From Microbulbifer sediminum (GTDB lineage: Bacteria > Pseudomonadota > Gammaproteobacteria > Pseudomonadales > Cellvibrionaceae): a stretch of 64,000 nt of DNA. A model generated the notes under the pieces. The model was not told the DNA's origin and did not search any database. It saw only the letters and a program-made list of their open reading frames with translations. The position numbers and the translations under genes are program-made. Positions 8,571-15,983 of this stretch are shown piece by piece. Position 1 is the stretch's first letter, and every line of letters starts with the position of its first letter. The stretch spans positions 372,001 to 436,000 of the forward strand of contig NZ_JAJSAP010000003.1 of the NCBI RefSeq assembly GCF_021729035.1, given 5' to 3'.

Positions 8571-9060
8571 CGGCGAGGCAGGCGCAAAACCCTATATCGA
8601 GACCAAGCAGGCCCAGAAAGGATTTCTGTATCCGTTCTTCCTGTTCCATATGGGAGTCTTCGGGTCTGTGCCTTTTTACCAGGCCTACTTCAGTACAGAC
8701 CCCTCTTTCAGCACCATTTTCCTCTTCGGCGGCTTCGGTCTGTATGTTTATATTTTTTTCTACAATCTTATCTTCGGGCGCGATGCCATCCGCTGGATGT
8801 TTATCAATGCCGGCCTGGGCATCTGGGGCATTTACAACGAGCTGGATATTCTGCTCGGCTTAACCGGCCGCTCGCTCGCCGATTTCAGCCCGCTGTATCA
8901 CCTGGTCCCTTTCGCCTATTACGTGATGTACACCTTCCTGCTGCGCCAGGGCGTGATCGACCTGCTGGGCGCGCGCCAGGATGAAACCAGGCGCAGGAAG
9001 GTGGAACACGGCTATATTGCGATTTCACTACTGGTGTATACCGGGCTCTATTTCCTCTAG
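8563..9060 (+). CDS. Multi-span membrane protein, unknown
   Basis: The 165-residue protein has four or five hydrophobic segments (about 20-40, 50-70, 77-95, 108-128 and 145-163). The GTG start at 8563 lies inside the end of the previous gene and is preceded by GAAGGAGA, which indicates translational coupling. The open frame continues upstream to 8473 but that part is Arg/Pro-rich shadow. No family was recognised. The coupling suggests a shared role with the phospholipase-like protein. Confidence 0.7.
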   Translation: MSSGEAGAKPYIETKQAQKGFLYPFFLFHMGVFGSVPFYQAYFSTDPSFSTIFLFGGFGLYVYIFFYNLIFGRDAIRWMFINAGLGIWGIYNELDILLGLTGRSLADFSPLYHLVPFAYYVMYTFLLRQGVIDLLGARQDETRRRKVEHGYIAISLLVYTGLYFL

Positions 9061-9115
9061 CCTGGCCTGCAGCACCTTCAGTAACCGGCAGGCAGGGCGG
9101 ATACAGGATCCGACC

Positions 9116-9874
9116 CTACGGGGCACTTTCCTCTTCCGTGTATGCCCTGTGCAGTTCCACCGGCTTGCCCTGCTTTTTTCGCAGCCGCAGGTTGAGCATT
9201 TCCACGGCCACCGAGAACGCCATGGCAAAGTAGATGTAGCCCTTGGGCACATGCACCTCGAAGCCCTCCAGGATCAGGGTAAAGCCCACCAGGATCAGGA
9301 ACGACAGCGCCAGCATTTTCACCGTGGGATGGCGCTCGACAAAATCCCCGATGGGCTTGGCCGCTACCAGCATCACTATCACGGCGAGGATAATCGCCAC
9401 CGCCATAATGGAAATCTGGTCCACCAGACCCACTGCGGTGATCACCGAGTCCAGTGAGAAAACAATATCCAGGATGGCGATCTGCACCAGTACCATGCCA
9501 AAGCCGGACACCACTCTGGCATCTCCGCTGCCCTCGATACCCTCGAGGCTGTGGTGGATCTCATGGGTGGCCTTGAACAGCAGGAACAGGCCACCACCCA
9601 CCAGGATGACATCGCGGCCGGATATCTCATGGCCGAGTACGCTGAACCAGGGCTCCACCAACCCCATGATCCAGACAATGGAAAACAGCAGCGCCAGCCG
9701 CGTGAGCATCGCCAGGGTCAGGCCGATAAACCGCGCCGACTCGCGCTGGTGATCGGGCAGACGCCCCACCAGGATGGAAATGAAAATGATGTTGTCGATA
9801 CCGAGGACGATTTCCAGCGCCGCCAGCGTTGCCAGCGCCACCCACGCCTCGGGACTTGCCACCCACTCGAACAT
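9116..9874 (-). CDS. TerC-family integral membrane protein (metal ion exporter family)
   Basis: The 252-residue protein has the two TerC/Alx signature helices, EIVLGIDNIIF (about 21-31) and DIVFSLDSVITAVG (about 134-147), with their conserved acidic residues. About seven membrane segments are visible, and a charged tail RLRKKQGKPVELHRAY. Family members such as E. coli Alx and Bacillus YkoY/MeeF take part in manganese export; that role here is inferred. It is a single gene, converging on the membrane protein that ends at 9060. Confidence 0.9.
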   Translation of the reverse strand: MFEWVASPEAWVALATLAALEIVLGIDNIIFISILVGRLPDHQRESARFIGLTLAMLTRLALLFSIVWIMGLVEPWFSVLGHEISGRDVILVGGGLFLLFKATHEIHHSLEGIEGSGDARVVSGFGMVLVQIAILDIVFSLDSVITAVGLVDQISIMAVAIILAVIVMLVAAKPIGDFVERHPTVKMLALSFLILVGFTLILEGFEVHVPKGYIYFAMAFSVAVEMLNLRLRKKQGKPVELHRAYTEEESAP

Positions 9875-9950
9875 GCAAAACTTCCTTTTGCCGTTGATTG
9901 TTGTTCTGAGCGGGTCATTCTACGGCAGGGCTGTCGCAGATTGAATCGAC

Positions 9951-10334
9951 CTAGTCCGCGGCCAGCCAGGCCATCGCCGCTTCCTCATCCTCGAAAAAGC
10001 GCGCGTCGCCACCGATAAACCAGGCGCCGACCTTGGTGGCCAGTTCCTGCCAGCGCTTGTGCCCCACCAGGGCCACCTTGTGGAACTGGCGCCCGTGCTT
10101 GAGGCCCAGCTTGAGGTCATCCCAGGCCGCGCGGGCCTCCCAGCCCTCCAGCTCGGTGGCGTCGAAAAATACATTAATCTTCGGGTGTCGGGCCTCGGCG
10201 AGCGCTGACTCCAGGATCGGCACCATGGCCTCGTAGTCCTTGTGGGTGAGCTTGCCCTTTACCCTCAGGGAGAGGAACAGGTCGTCATTGATGCGTTCCA
10301 GGCCTACGGATAGCCCGTGTCGCTTGATCGTCAT
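9951..10334 (-). CDS. SpoIIAA-like / STAS-fold protein
   Basis: The 127-residue cytoplasmic protein resembles the SpoIIAA-like family (DUF3478 group): LFLSLRVKGKLTHKDYEAMVPILESAL, then KINVFFDATELEGWEARAAWDDLKLGLKHGRQFHKVALVG, then a C-terminal helix after DARFFEDEEAAMAWL. Such proteins have an STAS-like fold and have been linked to membrane or lipid association. No partner kinase of the SpoIIAB type lies near. It stands alone upstream of the TerC gene. Confidence 0.8.
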   Translation of the reverse strand: MTIKRHGLSVGLERINDDLFLSLRVKGKLTHKDYEAMVPILESALAEARHPKINVFFDATELEGWEARAAWDDLKLGLKHGRQFHKVALVGHKRWQELATKVGAWFIGGDARFFEDEEAAMAWLAAD

Positions 10335-10487
10335 GAATACCTCCGTCAGCAGATTTCGCAGTCGTTACCGATCTTACTTTATAGACCAGTCGCCGGGGCG
10401 GGCAGGCTAACAGGGGAGGGAAGGACTGTTGAAGGCAGGGCCGGAAAGGCACCAGCGGACCGGTTGGCCCGCTGGACGGGAAAGGCC

Positions 10488-10793
10488 TCAGTGGCTGAGG
10501 ATTTCCACGATTTCGTGGGTGTGGTGCATCAGGCGCACGAGCTCGCCCTCGATGCTGACCGTCACGACACCGTGGCGATCAACCGGCTTTACGATCACAC
10601 CATGCTCGTAAATATCGCGCTCGAGCACGTGGCCCACCTGCAGCTTTTTTTTCCAGCCCGGGGGCAGCTCACCGCCGTTCTCGACCTTTTTCTGCAGGCC
10701 CGGTGGCAGGTCGTTGTTGGGCTTGGCGAGGGCGCTGGTGCTGCCGGCAGCTACCGCGACGCCGAGCGCCGCTGCAATCATAGTCTTGTACAT
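10488..10793 (-). CDS. Small exported RcnB-like protein
   Basis: The 101-residue product has a clear signal peptide (MYKTMIAAALGVAVAAGSTSALA, cleavage after ALA). The mature part starts with two related turns, DLPPGLQKKVENGG and ELPPGWKKKLQVG. This PPG-x-x-K/W-K pattern occurs in RcnB-type periplasmic proteins. Strand-rich sequence with a His-rich tail (LMHHTHEIVEILSH) follows. GAGGAC precedes the ATG. A role in metal or envelope homeostasis is inferred only from family resemblance. Confidence 0.65.
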   Translation of the reverse strand: MYKTMIAAALGVAVAAGSTSALAKPNNDLPPGLQKKVENGGELPPGWKKKLQVGHVLERDIYEHGVIVKPVDRHGVVTVSIEGELVRLMHHTHEIVEILSH

Positions 10794-10803
10794 ACTACAG
10801 TCC

Positions 10804-11178
10804 TCAGTCTGAAAGGTAATACTCGGTCGTCGACACTACCCGTACCTTCTTGATATGCGGGTTGTTCTTGTCGCGATCACTGATACTGAACTGTCCCTGT
10901 GATGCGCGCCTGATCTTCCCCTGCACGCTATCGGAATCCTCGGCGAACTTCTGTGCCACCTGTCGCGCCTCGGCCGTGGCCTGTTCGATCATTTCCGGCT
11001 TGATATCGTTCAGGCCGGTAAAAATATACCCCGCCTGCCCCTGGTAGCTGTTGCGGGAGCAGGCAAGGCCCTCGCGCTCCGCCAGGCCCCTCACAGTGAC
11101 CGTGCGCTCGTATCCCTCGAAGGGCTCCATGGCCTCGACGCCAAACCATCCCAGCCCCACCAGCCCGATCAGGGCCCC
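10804..11178 (-). pseudogene. Decayed SIMPL-domain (DUF541) gene with internal deletion
   Basis: The frame starts with the SIMPL N-terminus (GALIGLVGLGWFG, then ERTVTVRGLAERE). After about 15 unrelated residues it jumps to the family C-terminus (YIFTGLNDIKPEMIEQATAEA ... SISDRDKNNP ... KKVRVVSTTEYYL). Full SIMPL proteins are about 235-245 residues, so roughly 120 residues are missing while the frame is kept. No ATG, GTG or TTG with a ribosome site lies just before the similarity, because an inverted repeat directly upstream interrupts it. The frame is technically open to 11328 but that stretch overlaps the VOC gene. I read it as a remnant, though a short product cannot be ruled out. Confidence 0.6.
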
Positions 11179-11218
11179 GGGGCCAGGGCATGCGCACAGG
11201 TTCGCCCCCGGGCCCTGA
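11169..11218. repeat. Long GC-rich inverted repeat
   Basis: TCAGGGCCCCGGGG (11169-11182) is complementary to CCCCGGGCCCTGA (11206-11218) with one bulged base and a 23-base loop. It lies directly after the VOC stop codon on the minus strand and at the broken N-terminus of the SIMPL remnant. It may act as a terminator for the VOC gene (no U-run follows) or mark the deletion point. Confidence 0.5.
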
Positions 11219-11230
11219 ATCCAGCCTGAA

Positions 11231-11629
11231 TCAGTCGCTGATCTCGTCGTAGCCACGCCCCCGGAACGCCAGCAGGCAGAAGCCGTGGCCAAACGGGTCG
11301 GCCAGCCCGGCGATTGCGCCCCAGTCATTGACCCTGGTCGGCGACTCGAGTTTCGCCCCGGCGGCGACCGCCTGTTCCACCGACTTTTCTACATCCTCGA
11401 CCACCATATCCAGGTGCACCGGGGTCCAGTGGCGCCGGTAAGACCGCGTATCATCGCCGGCGGTCACAGAGCCGGCCTCCTTCTCCAGCAGGTACAGCGG
11501 CGCGCTGCCACCCAGCATTTCGGCACCGTCATCACCCAGGCGCCGGCCGAGGCGGAGCCCGAGGGCATCGCGATAAAAGGCGATCGCCGCCTCGAGGTCC
11601 GGCACATCGATATTTACCAGCATCTGCAT
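11231..11629 (-). CDS. VOC/glyoxalase-superfamily protein
   Basis: The 132-residue protein shows the paired beta-alpha-beta-beta-beta fold of the vicinal oxygen chelate family: NIDVPDLEAAIAFYRDALGL at the start, then VHLDMVVEDVEKSVEQAVAAGAKL, and DPFGHGFCLLAF at the end. Candidate metal ligands are His and Glu positions in these strands, though the classical final Glu is replaced in GHGFCLL. Substrate unknown. It is about 30 bases downstream of the DUF2007 gene on the same strand. Confidence 0.8.
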   Translation of the reverse strand: MQMLVNIDVPDLEAAIAFYRDALGLRLGRRLGDDGAEMLGGSAPLYLLEKEAGSVTAGDDTRSYRRHWTPVHLDMVVEDVEKSVEQAVAAGAKLESPTRVNDWGAIAGLADPFGHGFCLLAFRGRGYDEISD

Positions 11630-11656
11630 AACCAGTCTCTCTACCCGCTTGCTCTT

Positions 11657-11962
11657 TTACCCGGCCGGCCGTACATGGCCGCAGTGCCAGCAGTAGTCGA
11701 AGGCCGCCCCGTTGCGCTCCCCACAGCCGGGGCAGGACCACTCCACGCCGGAGTCCTCGCCCGCCTGCAGCAGCTGCATGGCCCGCTCGTAATCCCGGTC
11801 CCGCTCAATCCACAGCTCCGGCCACGCCTGGTGCGGCGCCAGCTCGCCGGTCGCACCCTGGGCGTACTCGTTTTTGAGGAACGCCGCGATACCGGCAACG
11901 TCCAGTTTACTTTTCGCCAGTTCAACCAGCAGGCGGTTTTCGTGGGTGTAGACTAGCTTCAA
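11657..11962 (-). CDS. DUF2007 protein with C-terminal zinc ribbon
   Basis: The 101-residue protein begins MKLVYTHENRLLVELAKSKLDVAGI, the usual DUF2007 (putative signal-transducing) start, with WPELWIERDRDYERAMQLL in the middle. It ends in a zinc ribbon with CPGCGE and CWHCGH, giving four cysteines. It is cytoplasmic and of unknown role. It is followed closely by the VOC gene. Confidence 0.85.
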   Translation of the reverse strand: MKLVYTHENRLLVELAKSKLDVAGIAAFLKNEYAQGATGELAPHQAWPELWIERDRDYERAMQLLQAGEDSGVEWSCPGCGERNGAAFDYCWHCGHVRPAG

Positions 11963-11987
11963 GAGTATCCTGTCAATAGACGCTGAA

Positions 11988-13085
11988 TTAGTTGGCCAGA
12001 TTGAAGCTAAACTTCATTTTTCGGTCTGCTGTGCTGACAGGCTGCCCATCCACGAACCGGGGGGCAAAGCGTGCCTCCTCAAGAAAATCGATAACGGCCT
12101 CGCCGAAAGCTTCCGAGCCATCGTATTCGATGATTTCGATATCCTCGACCAACCCCGTATCAGTGATGGTAAAGCGAGCCACTGCGTAACCTTCCTGGCG
12201 GTGCTTCAGGGCCTTTGGGGGATATTCAACTGTGCGCCGAAAAAGTGGTTCAGGCTCCTGGTTCATATCAAAAGGCTTCGCCCTGCCAATGGCCTGGGCC
12301 TGCTCGGTAGCGCTATCTGCGTCCCCCATTTCTTCGTAAACCTTGACCAGGAACGCCCTCGTCATCATTTCCAGCGTACTGTCCCCGCTGTCAGCACTGT
12401 CAACCACCTGCAGGGCATCCGCAAGCATTGGTTCCGCTGCGGCAAATTGTTCCCTTGCGAGATAATATTTACCCAGGTAAAAAGCAGAGAAGAAATGTTT
12501 ACGCCTGTACTGCCGATGAGGCCCGCTGAAGGCATCATACGCCGGCTGCAAATAACTTATTGCCCATGAGTCCTTGGCCCGCTCCAGCGCGATCTTCCCG
12601 GCTTCAAGAGCCACGTTTGCATAAAGCAGGGAGTCTTTCCCCTCCAGCTTTTCCGCCAGTTCCAGTGACTCGCGAATGAAGGTACGGTATTTCCCCTTGA
12701 GGCCATTCCATGACTGTATCGCTTCCAGCCCGGCGAGTGCGAGAAGAGGGTCAATCACTCGCGGGTCATCTTCACCATATACTTTCCGGTGACTTTCGAG
12801 TGATTTCTGTAAATAGGTTTCAGCCTGATCTAGTTTCTTTACCCGCGTCAGTGCCTTCCCGTAATTCAGCGCCGCTACTGCATAGTTGGCATTGCTGTCG
12901 GAAAGACTTTCCGCAGCCAGGTAGACCCCCTCGGCAGCAGCGGCAATCTTTTCAGCATCATTTGCCTTGAGAGCCTGTTGATATTCCGTAAACCGTTCCG
13001 CCAGCTCCCCGGCGAGGGTATTCATCGAAGATAGCACTAGCGACAGCAAGAGAACGACCTGCAGCTTGCTTCCTTTTATTTTCAC
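11988..13085 (-). CDS. Exported TPR-like protein with C-terminal TonB domain
   Basis: The 365-residue product starts with a signal peptide (KLQVVLLLSLVLSSMNTLAGE). It continues with helical repeats of TPR type (about residues 30-255; for example AETYLQKSLESHRKVYGEDD and YYLAREQFAAAEPMLADALQ). It ends with a TonB_C domain (YPPKALKHRQEGYAVARFTITDTGLVEDIEII and AVIDFLEEARFAPRFVDGQPV). GTG at 13085 is chosen because GGGAG precedes it. Classical TonB has an N-terminal anchor and Pro-rich spacer, both absent here, so this is not the energy transducer itself. It is probably a periplasmic protein using a TonB_C fold for protein interaction. Confidence 0.8.
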   Translation of the reverse strand: MKIKGSKLQVVLLLSLVLSSMNTLAGELAERFTEYQQALKANDAEKIAAAAEGVYLAAESLSDSNANYAVAALNYGKALTRVKKLDQAETYLQKSLESHRKVYGEDDPRVIDPLLALAGLEAIQSWNGLKGKYRTFIRESLELAEKLEGKDSLLYANVALEAGKIALERAKDSWAISYLQPAYDAFSGPHRQYRRKHFFSAFYLGKYYLAREQFAAAEPMLADALQVVDSADSGDSTLEMMTRAFLVKVYEEMGDADSATEQAQAIGRAKPFDMNQEPEPLFRRTVEYPPKALKHRQEGYAVARFTITDTGLVEDIEIIEYDGSEAFGEAVIDFLEEARFAPRFVDGQPVSTADRKMKFSFNLAN

Positions 13086-13503
13086 TTGTTTTTCTCCCTG
13101 AACTCGATAATGGCCACAGACCGCTACTGGCACCTACAGCAAGAGCATTCCTCTTAAACTGGAGCTAAAACGAAAAGCGGCTCCCTATCCGGCGGACCAA
13201 GCCGGGTCCGGGACGCGCTTGGGCAGGAGTACCGCAAGAGCCACACAGAAGAGCATACCTACTTGCACGCCGCACCACCACGCATACATCGACAAAGCAG
13301 GGAAGACACAAGGTCAGGCAGGAATGGAGGCTCCGGCAGGACAGGAGAGAGCTAAAGGAAATCTTGGCATCCAGGCCGTGCCACGCAGTTGGCTACCTGT
13401 CCGCGCTGGAATGAGGAAGGCCCCGATGTCGCTACGGGAGTGGCTGTAACTGGAACCCTCCCGACAGGTGGGTACCACCCGTTAAGAGCCAGGCCAAATG
13501 CCA
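13086..13503. other. Gene-poor intergenic stretch
   Basis: About 420 bases lie between the TPR/TonB_C gene (transcribed away) and the aldehyde dehydrogenase terminator. One 76-codon open frame on the plus strand (13219-13449) has atypical composition and no ribosome site, so I do not call it. No RNA gene or repeat was recognised. Confidence 0.5.
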
Positions 13504-13538
13504 GCGCAGCGGGGGCTGGAGACAGCCTCCCGCTGCGC
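13504..13538 (-). terminator. Strong hairpin downstream of aldehyde dehydrogenase
   Basis: GCGCAGCGGGGGCTG (13504-13518) pairs with 13523-13538 over 15 base pairs with one bulge and a GAGA tetraloop. It begins five bases after the dehydrogenase stop. The U-tract is poor, so termination is probable but not certain. Confidence 0.55.
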
Positions 13539-13543
13539 CCTGA

Positions 13544-15052
13544 TCAGCTCAGATCGATCCAGGTGGATTTCAGCTCGCAGTACTTGTCCAGCGCGTGCAG
13601 CGACTTGTCGCGGCCGTTGCCGGACTGCTTGAAGCCGCCGAAGGGCACGGTGATGTCGCCCCCGAAGTAGTTGTTGATCCAGACCGAGCCGGCGCGCATG
13701 TCGCGGGCCACGCGGTGGGCGCGGCCGATATCGCGCGACCACACCGCGGCGGCCAGGCCGTAGATGGAGTCGTTGGCGATCTGCACCGCTTCCTCCTCGC
13801 TCTCGAACTCGATGGCCACCAGCACCGGGCCGAAGATTTCCTCACGCGCCACGGTCATGTCGTTGGTGACATTGCGGAATACGGTCGGCTCGTAATAGTG
13901 GCCGCCCTCCACGGCAGCCGCGGCGGCACCCCCACACACCAGCTGGGCACCTTCCTCTTTGCCTTTCGCCACATAGTGCTCGACGGTGTCGAACTGGTTG
14001 CGGTCGATCAGGGCACCCATGACGGTGGCCGGGTCCTGCGGGTGGCCCGGCTTGAAGCGGGCGCTGGCCTTCTTCACCTTCTCGATAAACTCGCCGGCGA
14101 TGGACTTCTCCACCAGCAGGCGGGTGCCGGCGGTGCAGGTCTCGCCCTGGTTGTAGAAGACCGCGAGTGCGGCGGCCTCGGCGGCCTTGTCCAGGTCCGC
14201 GTCGGCGAACACGATGTTGGGGCTCTTGCCGCCCAGCTCGAGGAAGGTGCGCTTCAGGTTCGACTGGCCGGAGTACTCGGTCAGGGTCTTGCCCACCTCG
14301 GTGGAGCCGGTGAAGGTCAGGCAGTCGATATCCATGTGCAGGCCCAGCGCCTTGCCCAGGCTGCTGCCCGGTCCCGGCAGCACGTTCAGCACGCCGTCCG
14401 GCAGCCCGGCCTCTTTCGCCAGGCCGGCCAGTTTCAGCGCGGTCAGCGGGGTATTGGAGGCAGGCTTGAGGATGACGCTGTTGCCGGTGGCCAGCGCCGG
14501 GCCCAGTTTCCAGCAGGTGGTGGACAGGGGGAAGTTCCACGGCACGATGGCGGCCACCACGCCCAGCGGCATGCGCTGGATCAGCGCCAGGTCATTCGGG
14601 CCAGTCGGCGCCACCTCGTCGTAGACCTTGTCCACCGCCTCGCCGCTCCAGCGGATGGTGGTCACCGCGCCGGGCACGTCCACGTTGATGGTGTCGCTGA
14701 TGGGCTTGCCGGCATCCAGGCTCTCCAGCAGGGCGATCTCGTTCAGGTTCGCCTCGATCAGCTCGGCGAAGCGCACCATGATTTTCTTGCGCTCCATGGG
14801 CGGCATGGCGGACCAGACACCGGACTCGAAGGTCTTGCGGGCGACCTGCACCGCCAGGTCGGCATCCTCGGGACCACAGCTGGCCACCTGCGCCAGCTCG
14901 CGGCCATCCGCCGGGCTGGTGGTGGGGCGGGTGTCACCGGACAGGGCGTCCACATATTCACCGTTGATGAAAGCGCGGCCCTCGATCTGGAGGCTGTCCG
15001 CGAGGGCCAGCCACTCCTGCAGGGTTTCCGGGGTCTTATTCTGTTCTGACAT
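13544..15052 (-). CDS. puuC: Aldehyde dehydrogenase, PuuC-like
   Basis: The 502-residue protein has the aldehyde dehydrogenase signatures VPWNFPLST, FTGSTEVGK, LELGGKSPNIVFADADLD (base Glu) and NQGETCTAGTR (nucleophile Cys). It also has the C-terminal SGNGRDKSLHALDKY typical of the gamma-glutamyl-gamma-aminobutyraldehyde dehydrogenase group. GAGAGG precedes the ATG. It would oxidise an aminoaldehyde from polyamine breakdown with NAD(P). It is a single gene with palindromes in its promoter region and a hairpin after it. The symbol follows the family and was not tested. Confidence 0.85.
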   Translation of the reverse strand: MSEQNKTPETLQEWLALADSLQIEGRAFINGEYVDALSGDTRPTTSPADGRELAQVASCGPEDADLAVQVARKTFESGVWSAMPPMERKKIMVRFAELIEANLNEIALLESLDAGKPISDTINVDVPGAVTTIRWSGEAVDKVYDEVAPTGPNDLALIQRMPLGVVAAIVPWNFPLSTTCWKLGPALATGNSVILKPASNTPLTALKLAGLAKEAGLPDGVLNVLPGPGSSLGKALGLHMDIDCLTFTGSTEVGKTLTEYSGQSNLKRTFLELGGKSPNIVFADADLDKAAEAAALAVFYNQGETCTAGTRLLVEKSIAGEFIEKVKKASARFKPGHPQDPATVMGALIDRNQFDTVEHYVAKGKEEGAQLVCGGAAAAAVEGGHYYEPTVFRNVTNDMTVAREEIFGPVLVAIEFESEEEAVQIANDSIYGLAAAVWSRDIGRAHRVARDMRAGSVWINNYFGGDITVPFGGFKQSGNGRDKSLHALDKYCELKSTWIDLS

Positions 15053-15094
15053 GGCGCACCTCTCAGGTTGTCCAAGGGCAAAATTGAATGATTA

Positions 15095-15122
15095 TTCAGT
15101 TTATACTGAAAATGTGATCACA
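15095..15122. promoter_or_regulatory. Two adjacent palindromes upstream of the PuuC-like gene
   Basis: TTCAGT-TTAT-ACTGAA (15095-15110) and TGTGATCACA (15113-15122) are perfect palindromes in an AT-rich 60-base stretch, 43-70 bases before the dehydrogenase start. This is where an operator is expected. The first has the size of a dimer half-site pair, and the second looks like two fused CRP half sites. The regulator is unknown. Confidence 0.45.
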
Positions 15123-15220
15123 ATTCAAAGGGTTTGTATTGTAACGCGGGGACCGCCCCTGTGCGAAGACGGTTCGGGAACAGATGGAGTGTAGAGGCCG
15201 AAACGAGAGGGGCAGCCGGC

Positions 15221-15245
15221 CCGGGGCCTGCGGGACAGGCCCCGG
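15221..15245 (-). terminator. Perfect 10-bp hairpin after asparaginase gene
   Basis: CCGGGGCCTG pairs perfectly with CAGGCCCCGG across a CGGGA loop, 21 bases downstream of the asparaginase stop. No U-run follows on the minus strand, so termination efficiency is uncertain. Confidence 0.45.
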
Positions 15246-15265
15246 GGTAGAGGGACAGGTGGGGC

Positions 15266-15793
15266 TCAGCCCACCGCCTCGAAGGTGCCCTCTTCGCGGT
15301 TCTTGCGCACGCCGGGGACGGCAAAGACCCGGTTGTGGAAGGCAATATAGAAACCCGGCTCCATCAGGCGGGCGGCCAGCAGGGCCTCGGTGACATTCTG
15401 GCGGGCGTCGGAGTCGATAAAGCCCATGGGCTTCATGGCACCGGTGAACACCACCGGCACCGGGGGCTGGCCCATCTTCTTGAAGCAGAACTCGGCGGTA
15501 TCGGCCATGGTGTCGGTGCCGTGCAGGATCACGATGGGGTCGCCCTGCTGCGCGGTGCGCTCCACGGCCTCGGCGATCAGCGCCCGGTCGCGGTCATCCA
15601 TATCCAGCGAGTCCTTGTTGACCACGCTCTCCAGCTCCAGGTGGGTGTAGGGCAGGCGCAAGCTGGAGATCAGGCCCTCGCGGATGATCGAGGCGCGGTT
15701 CTTGAGGGTGCCCTCCTCCTCGCTGTAACTCTTCTCGATGGTGCCGCCGGTGGTGAGGATACGGACGGTGGTAATCGGGTTCAGGTCGGTCAT
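15266..15793 (-). CDS. Single-domain asparaginase-family protein
   Basis: The 175-residue protein corresponds only to the N-terminal domain of L-asparaginases (full enzymes are about 330 residues). It has both catalytic threonine motifs, TGGTIEKSYS (about 15-24) and HGTDTMADTA (about 90-99), with the Thr/Asp pair. Family relatives of this short length exist as stand-alone genes, so it is probably not a truncation. It should be cytoplasmic because no signal peptide is seen. Activity on asparagine is not proven, since the C-terminal domain that helps form the tetramer is absent. Confidence 0.8.
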   Translation of the reverse strand: MTDLNPITTVRILTTGGTIEKSYSEEEGTLKNRASIIREGLISSLRLPYTHLELESVVNKDSLDMDDRDRALIAEAVERTAQQGDPIVILHGTDTMADTAEFCFKKMGQPPVPVVFTGAMKPMGFIDSDARQNVTEALLAARLMEPGFYIAFHNRVFAVPGVRKNREEGTFEAVG

Positions 15794-15952
15794 CGCGCCT
15801 TCTCTCTGCTGGTCCTATCTGCTGGTCCACAGGTGCCTTGTGGGCAATGCTGCAGGAATGAGTGCCGGAAGGGTGCCCGGCCGGCGGCATCATAGTGCCG
15901 CCGGCCGATGGGAACAATATTAGCCTCGTTTATGGCTGGGCCGGTGCGCCCC

Positions 15953-15979
15953 CGCAGGAGCGGCCCATGGCCGCGATCC
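15953..15979. repeat. REP-like element
   Basis: GCAGGAGCGGCCCATGGCCG is a variant of the interspersed palindrome, immediately downstream of the FAH gene stop. Confidence 0.5.
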
Positions 15980-15983
15980 CACC

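Noticed and set aside
9116-9874. Tellurite resistance role for TerC
   Set aside because: There is no ter operon around it; the stand-alone family member is better read as a metal exporter.
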